Positions 25,879 through 38,118 of a DNA stretch of 64,000 nt are shown one piece after another; within the stretch, counting starts at the first letter, position 1, and the number at the start of each line of letters is the position of its first letter. This DNA is from Antennarius striatus. Taxonomy: Eukaryota; Chordata; Actinopteri; Lophiiformes; Antennariidae. Made by a program: the position numbers and the translations under genes. The notes under the pieces were generated by a model. The model was not told the DNA's origin, ran no database searches, and saw only the letters and a program-made list of their open reading frames with translations. The stretch covers positions 3,399,501-3,463,500 of the forward strand of contig NC_090783.1 of the NCBI RefSeq assembly GCF_040054535.1, written 5' to 3'.

Positions 25879-25923
25879 CCTAAAACTCTGACATAAGAGT
25901 CCCTCTTCCTCTCACTCCGCTCC
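25879..25923 (-). other. TRIM2 5' UTR portion of the first coding exon
   Basis: A clear acceptor, TTTCTCTCTGCAG, ends at 25924, so transcription starts further upstream and this exon is not the first. The frame of the longer human N-terminal isoform is not kept here: frames opening upstream run out of phase with the conserved ATG. Confidence 0.65.
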
Positions 25924-27371
25924 CTGCAGAGAGAAACAGACGGAGGATGAGGCGCAGCAAGAAGATACCAGATGTGATCAAACACAAAGGGGCGACCCAC
26001 AGGGATAAGGGGATATCTGAGGGTTGCAAAGGTTAAAGGTTAGGAAAAAGAACGTCCATCCTTCTATTCTAATGCTGAGTGCACAAAGAAACACCAATCA
26101 GTGTTTCTGAAGGGATTTAACTCATGGTCACAGATGAATTAAGATTAGAAACAGTGACTGTAAACATCCTGCCAATCATCTGGTGATTGAGGTCAGAGTA
26201 ACACTATGTGAGAGATCCGTAGGCCCAGAAATTAAAGAAATAAAAAAAACCTTCTTTCCTTTCTCCTTGAATAATATTTATTTGGTTTGATCCCAGTCTA
26301 AAGTATGTCAAATGTTTTATTCCAGTGACTCCAGTTCCTACGTCCAGGAGCTGTAAGACAAAAATCAATCCTGGACAAGCGACCAGATGAAGCCAGCAGC
26401 CAGAGGTCACCTCTGAAAGCTCATTTTTTTGCACATTTATTACAAATTTGCACATTTTCACGTTTTGACCATTACATAAAAGAGGATGCTAAACCGTCAG
26501 ATTACCCCCTTTGAATGGTTTTAGAGCGACTCACTGACATGATCCAGCATCACCTGAACCGACCTCAATCAGCCGTACGTGACAGAATTTAATGAGCCTC
26601 CACTAAAGCAGGCGACAAGCTCGCGTAAAAAAAAACGTCTCGGCGAGGAATATTACAAGGCTGCTGATATTGGGTGAGCACTTTATGTCGGCAGATACCC
26701 AGAATTCAAGTATGGACATGAGATAAAACTATCTTGCATGGTTAAGAGATAGATGTCCAACGCTGAATCTGAGATGCTCGCTGTTATAAAAGGCACTTTG
26801 AGTGATAAATAATTCATCACAAAGTGAAAGCAAAGATCACCGTTCAGCACTCAAGAGAGCAGCAGAACAAATGACCCCGGATTTACTCGTCGTTGTGGAG
26901 ACGTCTGTCCAGTTTTTCAGCTTCATTCTGAAACATCCTTTCACTGCAGACTTTATTGGAATCCTCAGTATTTCCTCAGTATTAGCTTGCAGCTCACTCG
27001 GACGCAGAAAGTATGTCAGTGCTCTTACTGTGTCCTTGCATTTAAGACAGGCTCCAGAAACAGGCCAGGAAACCCTCAGGGACTCGACATATTCCTACAA
27101 TGCATGTTCTCCTTTTCTCCTTTTCCTGTGAAAGCAGATCTGCAACTATCTTATGCTGAATCAAACCTGCAAATAGGGAGTGGTGAATAAATGTGCTGTC
27201 ATAGTGAAGCTGTCGTGGCGTCGGCTGCACAGGTTCTGCAGCTTAAACAGGAGGAGAACTGTTGTATTGTTTTGGTGTGGAAGGTATTCATTCATAAACA
27301 TGCATGCATGTCTTAAAGGAAATAAAATGTCATAAAATAAAATAAGCACTACATGCAAGGGAAAAACTCAC

Positions 27372-27493
27372 CGGCTCCACAAAGGGTGCATCAAATGAGA
27401 CACATATTAAAATTCCCTAAAGCTTGACGTCCATCACAGGAGCAGCTCTGAGCTGATGGTGCACAAGGTCGCAGCAGCCACTGCTCTTATATA
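27372..27493 (-). promoter_or_regulatory. Candidate TATA promoter and noncoding first exon of TRIM2
   Basis: Minus-strand TATATAA (27487-27493) is followed, about 115 bases downstream, by a consensus donor GAGCCG|GTGAG (exon end 27372). No intervening long frame is seen. A transcript starting near 27460 could splice to the acceptor at 25924 across a 1.4-kb intron. TRIM2 is known to use alternative first exons in mammals. A short ATG-initiated frame (MHPLWS) just before the donor would be an upstream frame, not an in-phase extension. Confidence 0.4.
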
Positions 27494-28276
27494 ATCAGAC
27501 CCGCGCCAGCTGAGCGGGAAGAATTCTTCCTCTCTTACGCAGAGGAAGGCAAAAAAAAAAAAAAAATGCACTTGAGTGCAGCAAGTCCAGGAGGAAATAG
27601 TTACGATCACGCAAGCATGTGAGTTGAGGATAACAGCAGCCAATCACCGGTGACTCACAGAGCCGCATCAACAGGCGTCATCCACTCCAGCAGGAGAAAG
27701 GAGACAAACAAATGGATGTTCAGCAAAGTTCAGACGAATTGTAATCCAGTTTATACATCACATCCTGTCTCTCTTTTACTCTACCTCACTACTCCTCCCC
27801 TCCTCCTCCTCCTCCTGTCACTTTGCATCATTTGCTGAGTCAATCTGATCCATTCATCTCCCTCCCCTCATCTCTCTCTCTCTCTTCCTGCCCCCCTCTC
27901 TCCCTCTGAAGTAAATGCTGGCTCATTGCAGCGCAGCATCAGGACCAACGAATGCCTGACGGCTGGCGATTTCACAGCCAATAGAGTCAGAGCGAGAGGG
28001 ATCATCCTGGGTGTGTGTGTGCGAGGGTGTGTGTCGCTGACTCACACAGAGCAAAAGCACAAAAAAAAGAGGAAGTCGGAAGCAAAATGACAAAGAGCAT
28101 CAAGATGGGCGAGTGTTGGAAACGAAGGCAGGACGGCGTCCGGCGACAATCCTGCATTCGCACGTTTCAGACGTCACACATGGTTATAATCCCGTTGACA
28201 AAACCCTGAGGTGGTTGTGAAAGTGTGAAGCCCTGCTAAGGCCAGATATGTGTTGAAACACTGGGATTTCAATTAC

Positions 28277-28317
28277 CACACACACACACACACACACACA
28301 CGCAAACACACACACAC
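28277..28317. repeat. (CA)n microsatellite
   Basis: CA dinucleotide run interrupted by GCAAA near 28302. Confidence 0.95.
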
Positions 28318-28409
28318 CTGTGTAGCCACAGATGTTCACAAAGCCTCACTGTTCACACCTGATGCATCAAACAAAAACCATCGTCCTCTGAAGAAAGCTT
28401 TACCCAGCG

Positions 28410-28411
<2 letters not shown>

Positions 28412-28490
<79 letters not shown>

Positions 28491-28498
28491 ACACACGC
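28412..28498. repeat. (CA)n microsatellite
   Basis: About 87 bases of CA repeat with one ATA interruption near its end. Confidence 0.95.
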
Positions 28499-29519
28499 AT
28501 ATAATCCAGTGTAATCTGGGATTTTAAACCTCATTATCAATCAATAACATGTGGAGAAAATAACCAATCGCCTCCTTTAGATGTATTTCAGGTTTCAGCC
28601 CACATGCTGCTCTGGATTTCCAGATGTCAGCTGTTTTCTCTGTTTCTCACACTCTCAACACACTAAATGTCACCCTGTGCACTAATGACACGGCACGGTC
28701 ACAACCACTGTACACAACCAAACAGGTGGGGCTACACTTTTTACACTTTTTTCTGACTTCACCTGCAAACTGTTGAGGGTTTCTGTAAAGTCTGGTGATG
28801 TAAGAGCGATGCAGTGATCAGGTCAGAAGTCCAACCAGTCAGCTGCAGGTTCAGCTTTAAGAAGGTTGGGTTTTTACTCCTGTTCCTGCAGTTAATTCTG
28901 ACTTTTTTAAACACTGTAATGTTCCACAGCCCTCGCCTGATTAACGTATGTGTTATTCTTCTTTGCAAAAATGTTAAAAATGAAGTTCAGCTGATTTTAA
29001 AGTCTTAACAGGTGGAGGAGTGAACCAGGCTACCTTTCTTTCACCTCTTTAAAGGCGCTGCTTTGCATGTCGTATTTGTTTAACCTGTGTACAAACAGCG
29101 AGGTATGACTCAGAGTCTGAGTACTGCTTGCAGGCTGAGACTCATGGGAGTGTCGTTTATTTAAGGCATCACAATCCAACCAGGAGCAAAAGTGTTTCAA
29201 CAACTTAAAATTTTGACTTGCTGGTGAAGCAGACAGACGTTGATGTTATTGATTTCGATGTTATTGATTGCTTTACATCCTTAAAAGCAACAAATAGTTA
29301 GTTGGAAAAGTCTGAAGACACTTTACTGATCAATAAAATATACAGTATATGTGTTATGAGTCATGTTATTACTGCCAAAATGAGGTTTGTGAGGTCAAAA
29401 GGTCATGTTCCGGCGGGAGAAAAGAGCTGTAATGACTTAATAAGGAAACCCCAAGTCAGTGCGTCACTGGGTCGTCTATCTGTCCCTCTGGTGACACCAG
29501 ATAAGACAACGCTCTGTGG

Positions 29520-29525
<6 letters not shown>

Positions 29526-29552
<27 letters not shown>
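29526..29552. repeat. (TG)n microsatellite
   Basis: Uninterrupted TG run of about 27 bases. Confidence 0.9.
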
Positions 29553-29553
<1 letters not shown>

Positions 29554-30003
29554 CGGCGTGAGGCCATTAGAGACTGAACCATCACGATCCACTGTCCTGA
29601 GAAGCACCGATAAACGGTGGTGACGTGAATTCTCCTTCACGGACGTGTATTCTGCAGACACGTGATGTCATAATTCGTCATGTCAGCTGTTTGTATTTGT
29701 GAGAACGCAAAATACGAAAAAAAAAAAAATGCACAGTTCATTTGCATGTTTGGAGACAAATGAGATGAGGTCACTGAGCGTAAACAGGAAAAGGAAATTG
29801 ACGGTCAGATAAATGTTTTCTACAATACACACAGACTTTAAGGTGCATGTACTGAGTCAGTGAAGAGCATTTCAGTCTCTTGTGAGAGGATGAACCTGGA
29901 ACCTGTATTTCTTGTACTAATGCCGAAGATTCCACTTTAATAACCTGAGGTCACGGAGGCATCTTTTAATAACCTTCCTGTTACAGAAGCCAAACAGACT
30001 GAT

Positions 30004-30004
<1 letters not shown>

Positions 30005-30046
<42 letters not shown>
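30005..30046. repeat. (CA)n microsatellite
   Basis: CA run of about 42 bases with one CG step. A 15-base poly-C run lies nearby at 30166-30180. Confidence 0.9.
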
Positions 30047-33000
30047 TGCACAACACACAAACATTCAAAAAAAGTATTCTGCACCAGAATTCTCCCTATG
30101 CAGCATTCATCCCTCCATCCATGAATCATTATGTCATTTTTCCATTTATCACACACTCTTTCCAACCCCCCCCCCCCCCCAAACATCCCACTCACTCTAA
30201 CTCCATGGCTGATCCTTCCCCTCCTCCTCTTCTCTTCTCCGGGATGAAATCGAACCCTGCTGTCTTGTCAGTTAATCCATCTCGTCTTTGACACGCTGCC
30301 GTTGGAGCGTTTGTCAGAGAGGGGAGTGCATGTGAGAGGCCTGAGCTGCTACAATAATCCAAACAGACCGACAGGGCGAGGGAGACACAGGGGGGGGGAG
30401 GAGCTCGCCGGTGGCAAAGAGTGAAAGTAACGGACCAATCAGGTTGAGCGAGGCCGTGGGAGGCTGGGTTTAAAACGTGTTGCTCTTTAACCCCCGGCGA
30501 GGGCGAGGGCCTGGTGTGTTTATGTGCAATTCTTTTTGTATTTAAAGACAAACTTGAAGTCCCGGTACAAATATGATGGTACTCAAATGGTCACAGAACG
30601 CTCCCTGAATGCTGATCACAGTGAAACACACACCGACACATCCGTCAGCAGTAGGACGGGTTTGGTTCTATCTCCTTCAGTCGCCTCAGGGGCTCAAATC
30701 ACCGACGCGACGCTGGTAAACAGGACAGAGGTGGTGCGACGCAACCGGCAAGTCAGGAAGTACAGGAGGAGAGGTTTACCCACAAAGCACTGCAGCACAA
30801 ACAAACACAACCATTAAAAAAAAACAACAACAACAATTCCAACTATTCTTGATGAATATTTTCTTCACTTGTATTTATACAGTACCTGGCTTTAGATAAT
30901 AAAACCAAATTATATTAAAACTTATGTCCTTTTCAATACTTTGGTTTATGATCACATGAGTGATAAGATCCACCTCCCCCAGCTGCACTTTATGTTTAGT
31001 GTTAATAAGCGCTCATAGTGCTTTACACCACTATCTGAGCATAGAAACATGGAGGTTTCCACTCGGTTTCCTACAGATAGGAAGTCAGACATGTAGGCCC
31101 CAGACTGTAATCTTATTGGCAGGCTGTTTGCAGTAATTATCTAAATGCATGTGCGCCCACCCTCCCCATTTCACTCCCACTTAAGTGGATTACCGTTTGC
31201 ACTGGAAATGGTTCTGAATGGATGTGTGACAGCCATGATGCAATGCATTTCCAGTTTGTGTTTCTGTGACATTCGTCACGTTGTAAAGACGAAGAAGATG
31301 AGCACACAACTATACATACTGTACATACTGATATAAAAAAACAAAATATAATCATGAACAACCGCTTTAAGGGGAATTCTCCGTCCCATTTAAATGAACA
31401 CTTATGCTGACAGCTATCCCCTTTAACTGATTCATTACATGCATGTTAATTATGACCTGCGAGTAAGTTATAGAATGCAGATACAATAGCAGTCAGAGCT
31501 GTGACATTAAGCTCAACAACTATTTAAATGTTCACGTCTCAATAGAAAGCTCATCTATTAGAATACTCATAACCCCAGCCATTATAAATCAGGAGTTTGT
31601 TCAGGTTATCTTGATGGTTTACGACTTGAGTGAAGTCCGTCCAGATGTTTTGTCTTGATTAAAGCTCTTCGCAGCGTGACTGTCAAGTCTATTTATATAT
31701 CTCCTCTTGGTTTTTAATGAACTTTACATAATTCCCGTCAGATCATCCACTAATCAGCCAGAATAACTGGAAAAACCTCTATGATGAGCAGGACCTTTAA
31801 GTCTTACAGTTGAAATTCCAAACATTTACAGCTTTTATCTACAAAAATGGGAGGATTTGCTGCTTTTCTTTAAATTTTATAGCATCAAACAGATATTTGG
31901 GGGTTTTGGATTCATGAAGAATGTTGGGTTAAGATTAATTAAAGTAAAGTGGCTCTGTTATTATTGATTACTGCTGAGTGGACGTAAGCTACTTTTATTT
32001 TGAAACCTTACTTCCTTTCCATGCAGGAAATGGCTGAAAATCAGCGCTGTAATTGTAAATATTTATTTGTGAAACACCGTTTTTATCGTTGTACTTTAAA
32101 ATAAAAATGAATATGATGACATAAGTCATACAGAGTAGGTTTTAAATGACACAGCTAAAAATAACAATGAAAACCGGAAATAAAACACACAATAAGCCTT
32201 AAAATTATGTTTATAAAGTGAGAGGCTTTTTAGTTCCCTAGATTACTATCTGATGTGATTCCAGCATAATCCACAGATCAAATAGTTCTTTGTGCTATTT
32301 TTCTGCAGTTATTTTGCAGTAAATATTTTGACCCTTAACACACAAACACACTAAAGCTTCTTCAAATCCTTCTAGACACTCAAAGCTCCTCCTCAGCGGA
32401 GACTGGCTAAGCTGGTCGAGTTTCTGATCTCTGATCAATTAACTCTGACCAGACGAGCTTCGCCGTAGAACCTCACCAGAGTTCACGGCAGCGAGTCCAT
32501 TGATCAGTGGGAGTCAAAATGTCACCGGGCGACAGTTCGGCCTGCAGGGCCTTCAGTCAGTGTACGAAAAAACGTCAATACCAACGCCAGCTGGGTTTGG
32601 AATGGAAAAGATGACCGTTTTCTCTCGGATGATTTACAATCTGAACAAGGAAATCACACATACAGGAATTCAAAATAATAATAAAAACATCATATACATC
32701 AATCGTGGAAAACATCCAGCTCAGACCTATCGACGTATGCATTGTTTCCAGTATGTAATCAATACTTTGCCTTTGCTTTGGGCAGATTTTTCAAGATATC
32801 TTCAATTGCTCGAAGAATTATCAAACTTTAAATGATGTTTAAGTGGGAATAACGGCAAAACGTGGGTTTAGAATAAACAAACAAAAAAACAAACAAACAA
32901 AAATAACCCCAACAACAACCCAGAAGCAACCATAAAAGCATGCATTAATCCCAGTTTATTTTCCACATATAATCTGGGATTTTAAACCTTTTCCTTTCTG

Positions 33001-34161
33001 ACAGTAAATCAGAATATTCCTCATCCACATGAAATAATGCAGACAAAACAGGAAGACACAAATAAAAGTGAAACAACGCCCCTGTCTGACACCTGACTCA
33101 CTGAATGGACCACGATGCACAGCTTCATTCATGCTTTCATGCGTTTAAAACGCTGGCTTAAACATGAACCTGCTGCAGATTTATGTGGCACCACAAATGT
33201 GTCTGAGAGGGAATTACTCAATCGCACCTCACATTTTCATGCAGGAAGTTCCAAATCACTCACCTAAATGTTGCTTTATCTACAGATGGAAAAACTTCGA
33301 CGTGAAATACAAGCTATCTGATCCTATACGGGAGTTTTTTTTCCTCCTTTAGATGCTGTGGTTGTTTCCGTCCCTCCTCTGCTGCACACAGAAGCACTGA
33401 AGCTGAACTGAGAGCTGCTTTCCTCACTTCCACCTCATCTACCAAAGGGATCCAACGACAATTAAAAGGAAAGGCGGCCTGATGCAGCGAGCATCCAATC
33501 CAGACCGACCAGAAGAAGAAAAAAAAAAAACTTCATCAATATTACATTCACATGTAAAAATAGCACTGGCATCCATGTATTATTTCTACGTGTCCCTGCA
33601 ACAGTTACACAAGACTTTTTGTCATGTTAGCTGTTGTGTAGCCCAGTAATGAGACTGTCAAAGTAATCCTCTTCCTCATGGATCAACACATCCTCCAGAT
33701 GATGTCACCTAGTCACCACTAAAGTGGGATATTTCACTCTGGTTTATGTTCCCTCCTGTCTTTTTGGAAACCTAATATGCTGGCTGCAGCTTAAACGTTA
33801 ACCGATCATTTCAATCTAATCTAATTTAATCTAATCTTTGCGCCACCTGAACAAATCTATTAAAAAAATAGAGCCAAGAACTTTTTTAAACATCATAAAA
33901 CTTTTACCAGCATCGCCTAATCCTGATGGGACATCCCAGCACCGGCAGTAACTGTGGTTTCCAGTCAAGCTCCTCCTTACTTATGAGGGAGGCTGTTGCC
34001 ATGCCAACCCTATATTATGCAGCAGCCCATGAAAGAGTCTTTTCAGATGAAACAGAAAAGAAAGACAGAAACAAGTTATTTGCATTCCTTTTCCATTAAA
34101 GATTCTGTGCGATAGAAAAAGAAGGCGCTATGAGGGTTATTGTCTGGTTTGTATCACAAGC

Positions 34162-34190
34162 TGTGTGTGTGTGTGTGTGTGTGGGGGGTG
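34162..34190. repeat. (GT)n microsatellite
   Basis: GT run ending in a short G tract. Confidence 0.85.
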
Positions 34191-34707
34191 TCGAGGTTGA
34201 TGCACGACTATTTAAAAAAACTAATGTGCTGAAACACAGTGAAAGGGAACCTGCTTAGCATGCAATGCACAACTACAAGTCCGGTGCGAAGGTTTCTGAT
34301 CCTTTCAACATCCCACCGCGATTTTCTAAGTCCAACTTCAGGTCCATTCAAACGAAAGTAAAATGACAACAACCTGGCACGAAATGTAAGGAACACTCAA
34401 GACTCAATATCCATTAGTTAATATTAAAATGAATAAAAAAAACAAAACAGGTAACACGTTTCTGAACGAAACATCACACAGAAGCAGCATGAATGTAGAT
34501 CTCAGAACTCCAACCGTGTCACAATGATCCCACCATCCTGCACGGGTTGCAGCTGCTGCACCTGCTGCTGTCATTAGTCCAGTGGAGCATGGCAGGATTA
34601 GTGCAGTCCTGTGATTGGCTGCTTCATAATTGATCAGCGTCTTTTGTCTCATTCATGCTTTTGATCAACTGTACTGAAAATGTGATGTAGAAATGAGGGC
34701 GAAGCAG

Positions 34708-34775
34708 GGAGGCTGTGGCTCAGTGAACAGCATCGTCTAAGAGACCATGAGGTTCATAGATCCTGGAGGCGAGGG
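34708..34775 (+). mobile_element. tRNA-like head of a degraded SINE
   Basis: TGGCTCAGTGA (34716-34726) resembles a pol III A box and GGTTCATAGATCC (34751-34763) a decayed B box, with tRNA-like spacing. Fish SINE heads have this form. No cloverleaf, LINE-derived tail or flanking duplication was found, so the call is tentative. Confidence 0.4.
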
Positions 34776-34870
34776 CAGACTGGTCTCTATGGCGATGCAG
34801 TGAATGGATAGCAATCCTTGAAGCATCAGTAATAACTAAACAGTAATGTGACAGACTAAAACATCTAACT

Positions 34871-34982
34871 ACAGTGGTACCTCTACTTACCAATGTCTCT
34901 ACACACGAACTTTTCGACTTACGAAACGCCTCAACAGGAAAATATTGCCTCTAGTTACGAAAGAAATTTCGAGTTACGAAAG
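34871..34982 (+). mobile_element. Fragment of a DNA-transposon-like repeat (CAGTGGTACC end)
   Basis: The sequence begins CAGTGGTACCTCTACTTAC at 34872 and contains several TTACGAA words, some in inverted orientation (GAAATTTCGAGTTACGAAA). This layout resembles teleost MITE ends. Its terminal CAGTGGTACC also resembles CAGTAGAACC of the element at 39532. The opposite end was not found, so it appears truncated. Confidence 0.45.
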
Positions 34983-36100
34983 GTATACATACAGTATGGG
35001 CTGATACTCTAAAAGGTTCCTGAATGCATCATTCTTAAAGCTGCACTGTGTTAAATTAATCTCTACATTCAATTAAAAAACAAGCAGAGGGGGTTTATAT
35101 GAAACAAATGCAGACTGAGCCTCACCCCATGTCTGTTTCCACCGGGTTTCTCCTTTTCCCTTTCAACACATGGTCACTTCCTCTTTCGATGTCACCCTGA
35201 GAGTCTCCTGTAGCTGGAGGACGAGTCTCTGGAACCTCATCATGGCAACGTGGACGCACAGCGTTTGTTAAAGGTCAGACTGATGCAGTGAGAAGAAGCC
35301 GCCTGTTGTTTAAAGGTTGTCTCAATCGCCGAGGAATGATCTCACATCGCGATCCAAAGGTCACTGCTCAGAGAAAAACAACCGCAAATGTACATTCACT
35401 GTAGGAGGGTTTTAAACCTCCCTGTCCAGGTCGTAGTCTGATTCCACTTGCCAGCTACATGGTGAAAAGGAGGATATCCTACAGCTCCTATTTTGTCCAT
35501 CAAGAAGAATCCTGTAAGGAAAAGATGGAACGTTTTGGATGAAATGCAGACGAGCCATCGCAACCTCCAGCAGGGAAACGAGAGGGAAAGTAAAGATCCC
35601 GGCCCTCAGGTGATGGGCTGAGCTGCAGGATAAGGAGGGATTGAGAGGAGCGTAATCCCTCACACATGGTATGGCAACATTGATCTCGAGGTGAACGTGT
35701 TAAGTCACGAGATGGTTTATCTCTTGAGTAAAGCAGCTGCCGGCCAGGGCCTCTGGCTCGTAGGCTCGGATTAATGTGTAAACCTAGTATTTCTTCATCA
35801 GGACAAACTGATCTGTGTAGAAGGTGTAGTAACATAAGGCCGAGTGGTGTTTTGTTGTTGTGTGGAAGAACACCAAAAGTAACCTGGGGTTTGATTTCTC
35901 TTAAACTTCCTCTCCATTATGAAGGAGTCTCATTTAAATACAAAGCTGTTTATACAGCATTGTTCTATATGTTGTATTAATGTTTTTCTACCATCAGTGC
36001 CCTTGAATTAACCCTACCGGTGGGCATACAGATTATATAACCCATACTGTCTATACGCAATGCGTTTTTAAATCCAGAAGTAAATGAGACGAGTCTCTGC

Positions 36101-36113
36101 TGCCCTCTAGTGG
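36101..36113 (-). promoter_or_regulatory. CTCF-like motif
   Basis: TGCCCTCTAGTGG on the plus strand, identical over 13 bases to the motif at 25152 and in the same orientation. It matches the CTCF core on the minus strand. Confidence 0.35.
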
Positions 36114-36242
36114 CGTGAAGACAGAGGTGGACGATGCTATTCCACCATAGATAACTGGTTCAATTCATATATATAAATTAGACTGTTTTTTCAATATATT
36201 TCTGATATGTATAAAATATGTTTGTTTAGAAACAAATGCTAG

Positions 36243-36858
36243 AGACTTCAGGATTCCTTATTTGTGCATAAATGAGAGGAGAAGGAAGAGTGAGGCTATA
36301 GCGAGAAGAAATAGTGAAGGTGGAGGACTTGAAATGCTTGGGGTCAAAAGTCAGCAATGGTGAGGAAGGAGGTGAAGGAATGGATCCATGGAACGGAGAC
36401 TGGAAAGGGTGGAGGAAAGTGTCGGCTGTGATGGACGGATTAGAGACGGGGGTGCTGAGAAGAAGTCAGGACTTCGACCTGGAGGCGGCAGAAATGATGT
36501 TGAGGTTCTCCAGGAGTGACCAGGTTGGATGGAATCACAAATTAGTTCATCAAAAAAACAACCAAGATGAGATGTTCCGGAGACAAAATTAGAGAGAGCA
36601 GACTTGGATGGTTTGGACACATCCAGGGGAGAGATGATGAGGATGTTAGTAAAAGGATGATGAAGAGCTACCAGGAAAGAGGACAAGAGGAAGACCAAAG
36701 AGAAGGTGGATGGATGGAGTGAGGAAGACATGAGGGCAGTTTGTGTTAGAGTGGGGATGAAGATTATAATCTGATATGGAAAAAACATGACACGCTGTGG
36801 AGACCCCCAACGGGACAAGCTGAGAGGAAGAGACGAAGAAGAAGACTTCAGGATTCCT
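36243..36858 (+). mobile_element. 5'-truncated LINE fragment flanked by a 16-bp target-site duplication
   Basis: AGACTTCAGGATTCCT occurs at 36243-36258 and again at 36843-36858, bracketing 584 bases that end in a GAAGAAGAAG-type tail. The interior shows shifted remnants of the reverse-transcriptase C-terminal region common in fish RTE-type LINEs: a WKGWRKVS-like block near 36400, WFGHIQGRDDEDVSKRMMK near 36611, and a CGDP-like end (TGTGGAGACCCCCAACGGGA) near 36797. The frame is broken and the 5' end is missing, so it is a dead copy. Confidence 0.75.
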
Positions 36859-38045
36859 AAAAGTCCAGGACTCCATCTACCCAGTTAAAGAAACACTGAC
36901 AGGTTTTCACAGTTTACACAGAAACAGATGATTTTTTTTATTTATTCATATCTTAATGTCATCCATATAAATATAAAGGTGATCAATGACTGGACCAGGA
37001 GATAAGTCCTTCCTTTGTCAATATGAGACTTCAGGTGGAGAAGAACAAGCCGAGCGACGGAGAACCTACAGCAGACACATCAAGACTTCCATCACAAACT
37101 GGAAACGCAAAAGTCATTCAGTGCCAAAAGTTCATGTCAGAATAAGACATTTAATCATATAATAAAGGATAAATGAAAAAAAACCCAAATTATTACAATG
37201 AAAGAATCAACAATTCAGCTGGTAATGAATTAAAAAGTAGAGAAACAAAACCAGTCGGGTCTCGTAAGGTGACAAAAGTCTGCGGACAGCGGCGACCTTT
37301 AGGTTCGCAGGTCATTTCAGTCAATAGTTGATGTTTGGGCTGTTACTTAGGTAACGCTCCCATTACAAGGAAGTTGTGGTGAAAAGGGCAAGTAAGTATT
37401 CAAATTCCACAGCAGCTCTACTGCGGTAAGGCAGTCAGGTGTAATGTAAAGGGCAGCCATTGTGAGGCGTAGGGCCGTTAAAAGGATGGCAGCAGGGGGC
37501 ATTGTGGGACACACAAAGGAGGGAGCGGACAGAGCAGTGGATCAGGATGTGATGTCTGGGATGGGAGAACATTTCTACAGCCGATTAATATGCAAAGTAC
37601 TCTGGAACATCATGTTTTAAAACAAGAAGACCCATAATGCAAATGTTCTGTACACAATTAGACACAGAGATCACGTCTAAAGGTTACAAACTGCTAAAGG
37701 GGTGGATTACCTTCATCAATCAATGTGATAGATCACAGGGGGACACATGCTAAAAGACATCCACAGGGTTTATAATTTAAAATAAAGGTCCAGTTAAGGT
37801 GTTTTCAGACTTTAAACTACAATTCATGCTCAAAAAATGATGGGATTTCTTAAAATGTACCTTATTATCTTGTCAATCAGCAATAAGCAGCAATTTTGAT
37901 TAAAAAAATATCAATAATTCTGATTGGATTAAATAAACACTCTGAATATGTCTAGTCATTTGTAACTATTGATTAGCCGAGAACATCCCATTAGCTGCAG
38001 CTCTCCATTAGTTTCCTCAATGCTGTGTGGAAACCTAAATGCAGG

Positions 38046-38046
<1 letters not shown>

Positions 38047-38109
<63 letters not shown>

Positions 38110-38118
38110 ACACACAGA
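38047..38118. repeat. (CA)n microsatellite
   Basis: About 72 bases of CA repeat with GA interruptions at its right end. Confidence 0.95.

Noticed and set aside
25815-26000. Minus-strand open frame overlapping the TRIM2 start
   Set aside because: Out of phase with the conserved MASEG start and crosses a clear acceptor at 25924.
32500-32835. 111-codon plus-strand open frame
   Set aside because: No similarity recognised and no gene context; length is within chance for AT-moderate DNA of this size.
34708-34775. Functional tRNA gene
   Set aside because: The A- and B-box-like words are present but the stems do not pair into a cloverleaf and the B box is decayed; a SINE head fits better.
36243-36858. 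Active LINE
   Set aside because: Only a truncated, frame-broken 3' piece is present.
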